From positions 1 through 48,021 of the IMG/VR virus record IMGVR_UViG_3300050821_009329: a DNA stretch of 48,021 nucleotides, one strand, 5' to 3'. Within the stretch, counting starts at the first letter, position 1, and the number at the start of each line of letters is the position of its first letter. The translations under genes were made by a program, and so were the position numbers. Under the pieces are notes generated by a model. That model worked only from the letters and a program-made list of their open reading frames with translations. It was not told the origin of the DNA and made no database searches. Shown one piece after another: positions 1 to 9,652 of this stretch. This DNA comes from a virus.

Positions 1-1083
1 CTTGGCCATGGAGTCGTGCATCTCGGTGTGCTCGCGCTGTAGCACCACCTGGTAGCGGGTGGCGATGTTGGCAGCGCCGCCGCGCGCCGGGTCCTCGGCT
101 TGCTCACGCGCCAAAGCGCCCACCAGCTTCTCGCCGGTGTCCTTGGCATAGCGCACCGCGTCATTGTCGGCATGCATGTGGGTGCCGGTAGCGTAGTCGT
201 GCGCCTCCTTGCGGGTGTCGAACTCGCGGATGTTATCGGGGAGCGCCTTGCCGCCGACATCGGTGTCATGGCCGCCGTCCGGCATGGCATAGCGTCCGGT
301 GACCACATAATTGCCGTCACGGTAGGCCGGGAAGTAGACCGTATCGCCTCTGATAAGTTTCCTGGCGCTGCGCAACTCACCCAATGCCTTGAGGTTGGAG
401 TAATGCTCCTCATCGGCAGGGAGCAGTGTGCCCTTCATGATCCGATTTCGTATCTCGTCTCGGGTTACTCCGGCGGGTAACGGATAATTATCGAGCACGG
501 CGTCAATGTGCGTCGTGGCCATCTGCTTCATTTTATCGCGATAGAACTTCATCTCGTCCCGATATTGCTTCTGCATCTCCTCTGGCATGGAATTATAAAG
601 CTCATGGGCTTCGCCCCACTTGGCATTGCTCTGCCAGTCATCCATCCCCCTGTCTTCCGCCGCCCGCTTGCCTTTCAAGTCCAACGGCTTGGAGGCGTCG
701 ATTTGGAACTTGGTCGAGGCATCCAGCAATCTGCCGTAGTCCTCCTGCCGACCCTGGTATTTCTGGGCGTTGATCCTGGCTCGCGCCACCATATCCGTAT
801 CGGCTTCGCGCAACTTGTTCATCTCGACGCCCTTGCGGCGCCCGACCTCCATCACCCGATCTATAATATTCCCCTTCTCGTCGCTGAACAAATGCCCGAA
901 CCAGCGTGATAGCTGCACCCCATTCATGAAGCGCGGCGCATTCTTCATAAGCTTCGCCTTGCCCTCGGACATGGCGTCCAGTGCCGTGCGGCCCACCCGC
1001 TGGCCCAGATCAGCATAACGCCCGCCAGCCTGCTCCTCGTCCTCGCGCCTCGATATCGGGTCCATGATGCGCTGCGCCAGCGC
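1..1083 (-). CDS. C-terminal part of giant internal virion protein (partial, -1 frame relative to 945-4247)
   Basis: The minus strand is open from about 1083 to the left edge of the window. It encodes at least 361 residues of charged, helical sequence typical of a large phage protein (it includes FGHLFSDEKGNIIDRVMEVG and later a Tyr/Asp-rich region). The frame is -1 relative to the large upstream ORF, which runs on only as an Arg/Trp-rich junk tail. Reading across the junction gives a natural sequence, ...AEAMGFAA then ALAQRIMDPISRR. I see no credible ribosome-binding site for an independent start; the first ATG, at the MDPIS residues, has no Shine-Dalgarno. I infer that this is the C-terminal half of the protein encoded at 945-4247, separated by a real or artefactual frameshift. 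A separate gene with a non-canonical start is the alternative. A relation to large polyvalent-protein-associated domains is a guess. Confidence 0.7.
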
Positions 1084-4000
1084 GCCGCGAAGCCCATGGC
1101 CTCGGCGGGGAGATTCTTGTGCAGGGTGAACTCGGTCACCGCCATCGCCGCCTCAATGGCGCTGGTGTCGCGCGGCCCCAGGCCCAGGGCGCGGCGAATC
1201 AGCGACAGGACGCCCTCCCACATGGTGGCCTTGCGCCACTTAGGCACCTGCAACTGATCCGCCAGCTCCCGGCTGATCTTGATGCCCTTCACCTTGCTCT
1301 GCACCATGTCATCGGTCATCAGGCGGGTCAGGAACTCTTCCGGGTCGGACAACACCTCCTTCCATTCCGGCGTGATGTTCTGCATCTCCTTGCTGGACAT
1401 TACTTCCTGGTGCAGATCAGTAAGCGCCCGCATCAACTCGGGGTCTTTCTTCAAGGCTATGGTGGTAGCGGCATGGAAAGCTTCATGCAGCAGAGTGTTG
1501 CGCCCCGGATCATCGGCATTCATCAGGATATGGCCAGCATCGGGATCATACAGGCCATGCGCCTCGCCGAAGGTGCGCAGCATATCCTCGTGCGAGATGA
1601 AATGCACCGGCACGTTCCAGGTGATCTTGCCCACCTTGTCGGCCAGCCGTTGCATCGCCGGGCGTAACTCTGGAGAGTAATCTCCAGGCTTGAAATTATC
1701 TGGCATCACGTCGTGGACAGTGCCGCTGTGGACCAACCCGACCTCGATCGGTTCGCCCTCGGCACCCTTCACCAAGGCGCCTGGACGCCCCTCCATCTCC
1801 TGCTTCTTGACGCCGCCCCGGCGCTTGAGTGTGATGACGGGAGCCGTCCTGGTGCCGAAGGCGGCATAAGCAGGGGCCTTCTCCTTGGCTTCGTCGGCGG
1901 CGCCGACGCGCATCTCACCCTGCTTGGGCTCCTGCTTCTCCTCTTTCGCCTGCCTAGCTTCCTGTTTTGCCTGCTCTTCCTCCTCTTCGCGCCGCAGCAT
2001 CTCCTCTTCCGGCGATACCTCGTGCTCGGCCCCGGCCCGACCCACCTCGGTAGCCCCTTCCGGCGCCCCCAAAGCTGCCGCCTCGGCACCCTCGGCCCGG
2101 CGCACCGCCACCGCCTCCCCCATGCCGCCCTCCTTGCGCAGCATGCCTTCCCGGTCCAGGAAGCGCGTGTAGTCCTCCAGGCTGGGCTTCTTCTTGGCTA
2201 CCAGGTCGCGCGCCTCGCTGAGCAGCATGGTGCCGGGGCCGTGCTTGGTGCCTTCGCCGAACTCGTTGGGGAAGCGGATACCGGCCTTGCGCGCCTCCTG
2301 CACCATGGCTGCGGCGCGCTCCTTGACCTCGGACAGGTTCCTGGTAGCCTTCGGCGGCGGATGCTTGTCGACGATCTCCTTGGCGGCTTTGTTATTGCCC
2401 TCCAGATCGGACAACTCGCGCTTGGTCCAGTGCTTGCCGCCAGCCTCGGCCTTCTCCGTAGTCAGCGCCTTGAGGTTCTCCTGCACCCGCGCCGCCTGCT
2501 CCCGTGCCGCTTCGCCGATGATGGTGCGCTCGTGCTCGGTGGCTGGGGCGGCAGGGAGAACACGCGGCTCTGCAACCTCTGCGGGAATTTCCGCAACCGG
2601 AGGTTGTTGGCCCCTAGAAGCCTCTAGGGAGGCCGCTGGCGGCCTTTCCAGGTCGGCAGGTAGGGTGGTAGCGGGGGCACCCTGAATTGCCGCTGGCGGG
2701 GCTGCAATGGGCGTTTCCGGCGTCTCTGGAGAGGGGGGTGTAGTGGCAGCGGCAGCTGGCTTGACTTCGGGCTCTTTTGTGACTCCCTGAACATACTCGT
2801 CATGCCGCCCCGCGTCAATAGCGTCGTTGAGCTTCGCCTTGGTGATCCGCGACGGCCCGCTGCGGTCATACTGGAGCGTGCTGCCGTCCGGCAGAGGAGT
2901 GCTGCCGTAGCGGCTTTTGCGTTCGGTGATCGGCATGGGCTCGATGCCGGGCGGGTAGAGCACCGCCTCGCGCGGGTGCTTCGGGTCCATCATCTCCGCA
3001 TGCTGTTGTTGCAGGGCCTCGTCAGGAGAGCCTCTAGGAGCCTCTGGGACGGGCGTTTTCGTGGCGGCTACGGGGGTAGCCGGGGCCTCCGCCGCTGCCG
3101 CTGGCGGGCCTCCTGGGGCCGTTCCTGGGGCCTTACTCTCGGGAGTAACCGCTTCACCCTTCGCCCCCAGGGCGATATCGGGGTCGGCGACCGGGCTGGC
3201 GGGCGGCGCGGGACCGCTCTTCTCAGCCACATCGGGAGCTGCCCCCGCCAGCGCCTCCGGCTTGCGCGAGTCACCTTTGCCGCCGCGCGTGACACTGAAG
3301 GCGCCGCCGGTCTGGTCCTGGTGCTGCTCGATGGCCTTGGCCCCAGGCGCCCGCTCCTCGCCCCCGGTGCCGCGCCCGTGCAGCAGCCCCATACCCGCGC
3401 CGAACTCGGCCTGCTCCTCACCGGCACCGAGGATGGCGGACGGGTCATAGCCCGCGCGCTTGCCCGCCTTGATCTCCTGCTCCTGCCCCAGTGCCTCCTG
3501 CCCGGCTCCCGCAGCGCCGAAGATGATGGCGTTCTCGCCACCGCTCAGGACACGCTTGGCGATGGCGCCAGTGGCGATCTTGCCCGCCAGGCCAAGTTCC
3601 GGCACCACGCCAGCCGCCGCGCCCATGGCGAAGGCCCCGGCCAGAGCTTCCGGCGTCGGATCGATTCCCTGCACCCTTAACCGGTTGGCGACATCGCCGA
3701 CGTTCATGGCGCCGAAGGCAGCCGCACCGGCAGCGGCGCCGATGCCAGGGCCGCCGACCGCAGAGCCAAGCGCACCAGCACCGCCAAGCGCTGCCATGGC
3801 GGGCGCGGCCTCGGCAGCCGATACCAGCGGGTGCTTGAAGAAGCCCGGCGCCCGGCTGTAAGGCGTCATCGCCGCTTCTTCGTCCTGCGCCGCCTGCTGC
3901 TCGCTAGTGGCGAAGCCCCGCTGTCCTTGCGTGCCCGGCAAAGACTCATAAGCTCCGGCGGCGGAAGCCGCTAGTCCATGGACGCCCGCCATGGCCGCAT

Positions 4001-4247
4001 GCCCGACGTCGCCCCAAGTGGCCCTCCCTCCAGCTGCCTCATAGGCCGACATCGGGGCGGCGGCCTGGGGCGTGACCGCCTCGAAAGTCACCCAATCGTC
4101 GTCAGGCTTTGCTGCCGGAGCCGGTGCAGGCGCAGGTATTACTCTGGGAGTAACGGCAGGCGCAGGCGCAGGCAAGGGAGGCGGGGCAGGGGGCGCGCCT
4201 CCCACCGCATCGAAAGTGATCCAATCGCCGTCGTCGTCGTCAGCCAT
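945..4247 (-). CDS. Giant internal virion / polyvalent protein, N-terminal part, with HExxH zincin motif
   Basis: The ORF reads 1100 aa. The start ATG overlaps the TAA of the upstream 1305-aa gene (TAATG), so the two are translationally coupled. The N-terminus has two copies of a D-D-x-D-W-x-T-F-x-A-V motif joined by Pro/Ala linkers, then a Gly/Ala-rich helical hydrophobic stretch (about residues 80-240), a long Pro/Ala/Glu linker, a charged coiled-coil region (about 600-800) and a compact domain with LLHEAFHAAT. H921, E922 and H925 form an HExxH zinc-protease motif. The last 50 or so residues (after GFAA, near 1085) are unlike the rest and are replaced by a good continuation in the -1 frame. 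The position next to the transglycosylase-like protein suggests ejection into the host at infection. Proteolytic activity is inferred from the motif only. Confidence 0.75.
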   Translation of the reverse strand: MADDDDGDWITFDAVGGAPPAPPPLPAPAPAVTPRVIPAPAPAPAAKPDDDWVTFEAVTPQAAAPMSAYEAAGGRATWGDVGHAAMAGVHGLAASAAGAYESLPGTQGQRGFATSEQQAAQDEEAAMTPYSRAPGFFKHPLVSAAEAAPAMAALGGAGALGSAVGGPGIGAAAGAAAFGAMNVGDVANRLRVQGIDPTPEALAGAFAMGAAAGVVPELGLAGKIATGAIAKRVLSGGENAIIFGAAGAGQEALGQEQEIKAGKRAGYDPSAILGAGEEQAEFGAGMGLLHGRGTGGEERAPGAKAIEQHQDQTGGAFSVTRGGKGDSRKPEALAGAAPDVAEKSGPAPPASPVADPDIALGAKGEAVTPESKAPGTAPGGPPAAAAEAPATPVAATKTPVPEAPRGSPDEALQQQHAEMMDPKHPREAVLYPPGIEPMPITERKSRYGSTPLPDGSTLQYDRSGPSRITKAKLNDAIDAGRHDEYVQGVTKEPEVKPAAAATTPPSPETPETPIAAPPAAIQGAPATTLPADLERPPAASLEASRGQQPPVAEIPAEVAEPRVLPAAPATEHERTIIGEAAREQAARVQENLKALTTEKAEAGGKHWTKRELSDLEGNNKAAKEIVDKHPPPKATRNLSEVKERAAAMVQEARKAGIRFPNEFGEGTKHGPGTMLLSEARDLVAKKKPSLEDYTRFLDREGMLRKEGGMGEAVAVRRAEGAEAAALGAPEGATEVGRAGAEHEVSPEEEMLRREEEEEQAKQEARQAKEEKQEPKQGEMRVGAADEAKEKAPAYAAFGTRTAPVITLKRRGGVKKQEMEGRPGALVKGAEGEPIEVGLVHSGTVHDVMPDNFKPGDYSPELRPAMQRLADKVGKITWNVPVHFISHEDMLRTFGEAHGLYDPDAGHILMNADDPGRNTLLHEAFHAATTIALKKDPELMRALTDLHQEVMSSKEMQNITPEWKEVLSDPEEFLTRLMTDDMVQSKVKGIKISRELADQLQVPKWRKATMWEGVLSLIRRALGLGPRDTSAIEAAMAVTEFTLHKNLPAEAMGFAARWRSASWTRYRGARTRSRLAGVMLIWASGWAARHWTPCPRARRSL

Positions 4248-7200
4248 TATGGCATCCCAAATCCTTGCAGCGGCAATGCTGGGTTAGGCTGCCCCATCGG
4301 CGGCAGGGCCGGGATCGGGTATTGCTGGCCCTCGCGCTCCGTCTGCGAGGCCCGCGATTCCGCCGCTTTCTGCGTGCCCTGCTTCGCCGCGAACTTATCG
4401 TGGATGGCGCTGATTTCAGCGGCATCGTTGCGCGGCAGATACATCTCCATGGTCGGCTCCGTGTCCGCCGGGTCGCGGAATATCTGCACCTTGTGCATGG
4501 GCATGCCGTCCATATCGACCGCAGTCTTGCTGACCCGGAACTTGGTCGAACCGTTCGCCATGCCGACGATGGTGTTGGACAGCTGTTCCGTGCCCATATG
4601 CGGGTTGTATGTCTGGGCGTTGCGCAGCGCTACCCCCAGCGTATTGATGCGCCGTGATCCCTGACCGTCGTCCAGGTCGAACGTCTCCCCCAATTTCTTA
4701 GCGGACGCGGCGTCGTCGATGCCGCCCTTGCCGTCGGGCTGGGCGGTATGCACCGACCTGGCCAGATATTGCGCCGGGGGCGAGGTCTCGCTGAATATCT
4801 TGTTGACCTCCTCGGGCCGCATCGGTCGGTTCTCTTGATAAGCCTGCCGACGGGTTTCGGCGTCCTGCTGCCGCTTCGCTATGGCTTCCTGCGATTGCAG
4901 CGTCGCCGCCGTGCGCCGGTCCTCGCGCCCCTGCCGCCACACTTCTGCCTGTTGCGCCTTGACGGCGGCGAACTGTGTCGAATAGTCCCGCTGCGCCGCC
5001 TGGATGTCCTGATTCATCGCCGTCTGACGGTCGCGCTGCCATTGAGTCGCCTCCTTGACGCTGTTCTGGTAGGCGACCTCGAGCGATCTCTTACCAGCCG
5101 GACTAAGGCTGGCGTAGTTAGGAGAGTTCTCGGGCGGCTGCATTACCGGCGGCGCTCCGGCAAAAGTCCGGGTGGCCGGGTCGTAGCCGTAGTCGGTTCG
5201 AATCTTGTCCAAATTAGCCTTGTAGGTGTTGTTGAGCTGCGTCTCCGCCTGGTCTACCGGCGGTCGCGCCACCGCTGCCGGGGTCGCCGTAGGACCTCTT
5301 GGTATCGCAGTGTCAGCTGGTCCCGCTGCCGTATCTGCGCCAGCTGGCCGCGTCGGTATCCCGGCAGTGCCGGTGCTATCGGGAGACCGGGGCGTCGTAG
5401 TCACGTCACCGGGCGCGGCGGCTGGGGAAGGAGTTACTCCGGGAGTAACCTGCGCTGCTGGCGCTGTTGGCGCTGCTGGCGCTGCCGCCGCAGGTGTCGG
5501 CGTTGGCGACGTAGGCATTGCAGGTTGAACCGGAGCCCCAGGCACAGGGGGCCGCATGCTTCTAAGCGCCGCCGTCTCCGCTTCTGCCTCCTGATCTGCT
5601 TTTCGCTGCTTTATACTCTCCTTGTAGTCCACCGCTTCCTGCTGAGTGTTGGCGCGGCGCACGCGCAGCTTCTCCTGGTAGCCGGGATCGTATTTGCCCG
5701 CCGCCTCCTCATACATGTTCCAGGCCGTGGTGCCGTTCCTGGCATTGAGCGTTGCCGCCAATATCTGCCTCGGCCCCACCACCTGCCGCCACAGCTCCTC
5801 GCCGTTGAGCTTATGTCCCGACACCTCCACCGCCCAGCCGCCGGGAGAGTTGGGGTCGTCGACAATGTGCCCCCCGACCAGGGTGCCGTCGGCGATGGCG
5901 TCGTGCGCCGCGCCCAAGGCGTCGATGGAGCCCTGGTAGTCGCCCTTGCCGAAACGCTTGTAAGCCTCGTCGCCGTAGCGCATCGAGGTCTGCACCGTCT
6001 GCATCATGATCGACGCCGCCACTTTCGAGGCGTTGGCGACATCCCCCCTGGACACCAGCCCGTCATACAAGGACTCGAGCCCGGCGATGGTGCTCAGGTG
6101 GTCGTTGAGCGTATCATGCGGGTCGATAGCCTTCTTCATGTTGTGCATGTCCGCGTCGGTGAACTGCGGCGCTCCCGGCACCTGACCGTTCACGAACTGG
6201 CGGCGGGCGTCCTGCAAGCCAGGGTCGCTGGCGATGGCGCCCCTCGGCTGGTCCGGCGCGATGCCCAGCGTCTGGCCGATATAATGCAGACCCGCGCCGA
6301 TGGCGCCGATCAGGCCGGAGGACGGATTGCCGTTCTGGTCCATGATCTGCGGCGTGTGCGGCGGCAGGTCGGGAGCATTGGCGGGATGGTCGGGGTGATT
6401 GGGATGGCTGGGATCGTCCGGCACATCCTCGGGATGCTCGGTATAAATCAAGCCGCTGCCAGCGCCACGCCCGCCACCCCCTCCGGCGCTGGGCCGGGGG
6501 CCGCGCAGGCCGCCGCCACCTCGTCCCATGCCGCCGCCCAGCGAGCCCACGCCGGTAAAGCCGCCGATGCTGGAAGAGGCCAGCTGCACCGGAGGTGGAG
6601 CGCCAGCGCTGTCAGCCGGATGGTAGTCGAGGCTCGACAGCACATCGGGGGCAGCGGCGCCAGCCCCCTGCCCGCGCTGCATCAAGGTCATGTCCTCGTA
6701 GGAGGTATCCGGCATGTCGCCGCCTCCGGCGCTGACATCCTCGATATCGCCGCCGTCGGCATAGCCCTGCACCACGCCGCCTCTCTGCATAGGCAGAGTG
6801 GGGATGGCGCCAGCCGTATAGGTCGGGGCCGAAGTGGCACTGATGCCCTTGCCTACCGGCGCCCCGGCGGCGGCGTAGGTGGCCGGGTTGAAGTAGATGG
6901 GCGGCACCTGCTGCGGACCCCCGCCGCCGAGGGCAGGGGGCATGCCCATGGAAGTCGCACCGGGGTCCTGCACGTCGCCGCCGTCCTGGTAGCGCATCAC
7001 CCTGCCGCCCCGCTGGTAGCGACGCACCACGCCGCCCCGCCGCGCCGCCATGCCCATAGCGCCGCTCACATCGGTATTGTCGTCGCCCATGGCCATCATG
7101 TCCATGGCTGGGTCTTCCATCGGCAACCTGGGAGGCGGCATGGTGTTACTCGCGGGAGTAACCTGATCGGGCTGCTGCGAGCGCTCTGCCAGGGGCGGGT

Positions 7201-8164
7201 TCGGTCCCCACTTACCGTCTGGTCCATAACCGGACGCGGAGGCGTAATCGGCAGGAGGGGGCGTCGCAGCTTCGCCGGGCGCAGGAGCTTCGCCGGGCGC
7301 AGGAGCGGCAGCGCCGGGAATGGCAGGCTGAATGGGTTGCTCTGCCTCGGCCATCTGCGTCGGTCCCGCCGGTTTTGCGGCGGCGGGAACCGGTGTCGGA
7401 GGAGTCGGCGGGGCTGGCCGCGTGGTCGGGGTCGTGGTCGGAGGCGTAACCGGAGCTGGCTTTGCTGCGGCAGGCGTCGGCGCAGTCGGCGCAGTCGGTT
7501 CTGCTGGCGCTGCTGCCGGTGCTGCTGGCTTCGCAGCCGGAGCAGCCTGCGTGCCCGGCTTATCGACCCCCCTAGCCAGCTCGCCCAGCGACTTGCTCTT
7601 GTCCAGCGTGCCATACTTGTCCGCTAGCATCCTCTGTGTGCGCGGCCCGAAGCGCGCCAGCGGGATGGTCTCGGCGACTTGCTGCTGCACCCCGCGCGGC
7701 GCATCCATCGCCGAAGGATACTTGGTGATATCGACCCCGGCCTTCTGGGCGAACTGCTGCCAAGTCGGCCTGTCGATCTGGAAGAAGCCCTGGCTGCGCG
7801 AGTTAGGCTCGTTGGGATAATCCTTATCAACGCCGCTGTAGATATTTTTATTACCGCTCTCGATGGTGGCCACCGAATCCATGAAGCCGCCCCCGCCAGC
7901 GCCACCGCCACCGCCGCCGCCAGCAGCGCCCCCGCCAGCGCCACCCTCATCCGGGGGCTTATAGCCGTATTTGCCCCGGTTAAAGTCAGCCTGGTTCTGC
8001 GCTGTGCCGGCACCCTGTATATCCATCAAATGCTGATAATAGGCATCCATCATGGCGTAATGCTTGGCCATCATGCCATACTTGAGCGAGGCCAGCAGGC
8101 CATTGATGAACCCTCCGGCCAGCGAGCCGTAATGAGTTCCCTTGCTACCTCGTGTAGATGCCAT
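4247..8164 (-). CDS. Internal virion protein with lytic transglycosylase-like domain (1305 aa)
   Basis: Residues about 95-185 look like an SLT/lysozyme-like fold: VATIESGN with catalytic-type E102, followed by SRSQGFFQI (compare the family pattern ESGGN...GLFQI). This suggests local peptidoglycan cleavage during genome ejection. The rest is a mosaic of Gly-rich segments (75-93), Pro/Ala/Thr linkers, several RGGVV...YQDGG-type motifs (about 380-480), and charged helical regions towards the C-terminus. The start is clear: a copy of the palindromic repeat (8169-8186) lies just upstream, giving CGAGAGTAAC then GGCC and ATG. Two in-frame palindrome copies (5433-5449 and 7145-7162) read VTPGVT and VTPASN. 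The linker DNA has short tandem repeats, for example about 7268-7318. The gene ends by overlapping the next start. Confidence 0.85.
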   Translation of the reverse strand: MASTRGSKGTHYGSLAGGFINGLLASLKYGMMAKHYAMMDAYYQHLMDIQGAGTAQNQADFNRGKYGYKPPDEGGAGGGAAGGGGGGGAGGGGFMDSVATIESGNKNIYSGVDKDYPNEPNSRSQGFFQIDRPTWQQFAQKAGVDITKYPSAMDAPRGVQQQVAETIPLARFGPRTQRMLADKYGTLDKSKSLGELARGVDKPGTQAAPAAKPAAPAAAPAEPTAPTAPTPAAAKPAPVTPPTTTPTTRPAPPTPPTPVPAAAKPAGPTQMAEAEQPIQPAIPGAAAPAPGEAPAPGEAATPPPADYASASGYGPDGKWGPNPPLAERSQQPDQVTPASNTMPPPRLPMEDPAMDMMAMGDDNTDVSGAMGMAARRGGVVRRYQRGGRVMRYQDGGDVQDPGATSMGMPPALGGGGPQQVPPIYFNPATYAAAGAPVGKGISATSAPTYTAGAIPTLPMQRGGVVQGYADGGDIEDVSAGGGDMPDTSYEDMTLMQRGQGAGAAAPDVLSSLDYHPADSAGAPPPVQLASSSIGGFTGVGSLGGGMGRGGGGLRGPRPSAGGGGGRGAGSGLIYTEHPEDVPDDPSHPNHPDHPANAPDLPPHTPQIMDQNGNPSSGLIGAIGAGLHYIGQTLGIAPDQPRGAIASDPGLQDARRQFVNGQVPGAPQFTDADMHNMKKAIDPHDTLNDHLSTIAGLESLYDGLVSRGDVANASKVAASIMMQTVQTSMRYGDEAYKRFGKGDYQGSIDALGAAHDAIADGTLVGGHIVDDPNSPGGWAVEVSGHKLNGEELWRQVVGPRQILAATLNARNGTTAWNMYEEAAGKYDPGYQEKLRVRRANTQQEAVDYKESIKQRKADQEAEAETAALRSMRPPVPGAPVQPAMPTSPTPTPAAAAPAAPTAPAAQVTPGVTPSPAAAPGDVTTTPRSPDSTGTAGIPTRPAGADTAAGPADTAIPRGPTATPAAVARPPVDQAETQLNNTYKANLDKIRTDYGYDPATRTFAGAPPVMQPPENSPNYASLSPAGKRSLEVAYQNSVKEATQWQRDRQTAMNQDIQAAQRDYSTQFAAVKAQQAEVWRQGREDRRTAATLQSQEAIAKRQQDAETRRQAYQENRPMRPEEVNKIFSETSPPAQYLARSVHTAQPDGKGGIDDAASAKKLGETFDLDDGQGSRRINTLGVALRNAQTYNPHMGTEQLSNTIVGMANGSTKFRVSKTAVDMDGMPMHKVQIFRDPADTEPTMEMYLPRNDAAEISAIHDKFAAKQGTQKAAESRASQTEREGQQYPIPALPPMGQPNPALPLQGFGMP

Positions 8165-8182
8165 GGCCGTTACTCTCGAGAG

Positions 8183-9643
8183 TTAAATCCCACGCCCGGA
8201 ACCGCCGGGGATCGCCAATGCCTGCGACGGGCGCGAGACGAAGGTCGGCTGCTGCGGTATCGCCGCCGTCGGCTCGCCCCCGATATCGTCGCGCTGCGAG
8301 AAGCTTTGCTGCTCCTTGCGCGCCCTGTCGATCTGCGCCGCCAGCGTCTTGTGCCCGACCCAGGTCGCCACGTCCTTGGGGATGACGAACTCGTTGGCAG
8401 TCAGCATCGCCGGAACGTCGTCGCTCGACTGCCCCATGCTGGGCGAAGCGTAGGCAGGCACCGCGCCGCCAGGTGTGCCGTCGGGGGGCATCTGAGCTGG
8501 CGGGATCGCCTGCCCCGGAGCGCCGCTCTGGCCGCCGCCCTGCGTCGGCGTATACTGCGGATCGGAACCCCCTCCCACATCGCCGCCGTCCTGGAAGCGG
8601 ATCGCCAGCCTGCCGCCAGGCGAGCCGGGGATGGCCACCACCCGATGCGGCGCCACCCTGGCGATGTCCTGCGCCATCGGGCCGACCACCTTGGGGTAGG
8701 ACTTCGGGTCCTCCTTGTAGCGGAAGCTGTAGAGCGGTATACCCGTCCGGGTATCCGTGCCCTCGCGCTTGATATCGGTTTTGCCGCGCTCGTCGGATTT
8801 CATGAAGGCCAAGCCGGTAATGCCGCCCAGCGCCGACCCCAGGCCGCCCATCTCCGATGCCTGCGACTGAGCAAACTCGGCTTGCGTCTGGTTGTAGCCG
8901 TTCACCGCGTTGACGTAGGAATTCATGGCGTTGGAACCGGCATTGAACAGGTTCGAGGTCGCCCCCGCTCCCGCCGTCGTGCCTTGCACGTTGCTCATCG
9001 CCGTCTGCCCGGCGCCGGAAGCGGCTTGCGACGCCCCCGAGCCTGCTTGCGTGCCAGCCGTGGTCAGCGCCGTGGTGGCGTTGACCAGCCCGCGCCCGGT
9101 GTTGATGGCGCCGCTCTCCAGGCCCAGTTGCTGGAGCTTCAGGTTTTGCGCCGCCGTCGTCCCAGCCGCCGCCTCGGAGGCACCCAGCAAGGGCGATTCG
9201 CTGAGATACAGCCCGGCGTAGCGCGGCGAGGACGGGTTGATGCCGTAGCCACGCAAGGTCTCGGCAGCGGAATTGAGCGCCGCCTGCCCCTGCTCGCCCA
9301 CGTCGCTCATGGCCTGACCGCGCACCAACGCAGTATTACTCGGCGAAGCCCAGTTCTCCGCCTGGTTGACGAACTCCTTCTCCAGCGGCGCGTAGGTCTG
9401 CTCGTAGTCCTGCCATTGATTGGCGGTTTCCTGCGCGGCCTGGTTCTGCGAGGCCGCCATCGCCTGATACATATCGATCTGAGCCTGCGTGCTCTGATCC
9501 ATCAACGGCTGTTCTTGGTTCCAGACCTGCTGTGACCAGACGAACTGCTGCTCACCCAGCTGGTAGGCCATGTCGGCAGCCTGCGCCGAGGCTTCGGCTT
9601 GTATGATGCCCGACATATCGGAGCTGCCGCCCTTGCCGCCCAT
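8183..9643 (-). CDS. Virion protein with embedded S74-like (intramolecular chaperone-type) segment
   Basis: A 486-aa protein preceded by a perfect AGGAGG six bases before ATG. The N-terminal 230 residues are helical, rich in Ala and Gln (internal virion or tail-assembly type). Then comes FMKSDERGKTDIKREG...GIPLYSFRYKEDP...VGPMAQDIARVAPH, which matches the pattern of peptidase-S74 chaperone domains (SDxRxKxDI, Y-x-FRY, MAQ-D/E). Unusually, this is in the middle of the protein and not at its end. It is followed by an F-QDGGDVGGG motif and a Pro/Gly-rich tail. The stop lies in the palindrome that also supplies the ribosome-binding site of the 1305-aa gene. Self-cleavage is not assured here, since the domain is non-terminal. 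Confidence 0.75.
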   Translation of the reverse strand: MGGKGGSSDMSGIIQAEASAQAADMAYQLGEQQFVWSQQVWNQEQPLMDQSTQAQIDMYQAMAASQNQAAQETANQWQDYEQTYAPLEKEFVNQAENWASPSNTALVRGQAMSDVGEQGQAALNSAAETLRGYGINPSSPRYAGLYLSESPLLGASEAAAGTTAAQNLKLQQLGLESGAINTGRGLVNATTALTTAGTQAGSGASQAASGAGQTAMSNVQGTTAGAGATSNLFNAGSNAMNSYVNAVNGYNQTQAEFAQSQASEMGGLGSALGGITGLAFMKSDERGKTDIKREGTDTRTGIPLYSFRYKEDPKSYPKVVGPMAQDIARVAPHRVVAIPGSPGGRLAIRFQDGGDVGGGSDPQYTPTQGGGQSGAPGQAIPPAQMPPDGTPGGAVPAYASPSMGQSSDDVPAMLTANEFVIPKDVATWVGHKTLAAQIDRARKEQQSFSQRDDIGGEPTAAIPQQPTFVSRPSQALAIPGGSGRGI

Positions 9644-9652
9644 CTTATCCTC

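Noticed and set aside
52-909. Rightward ORFs at the left edge
   Set aside because: They are opposite the well-formed C-terminal continuation of the giant virion protein and lack start signals.
1713-3680. Several long rightward ORFs opposite the giant virion gene
   Set aside because: Arg/Leu/Ala-rich shadow frames with no start signals; the leftward frame has the domains and coupling.
4748-7627. 959-aa rightward ORF
   Set aside because: It is the mirror of the 1305-aa leftward gene in GC-rich DNA: Arg-rich, without a ribosome-binding site or recognisable domain.
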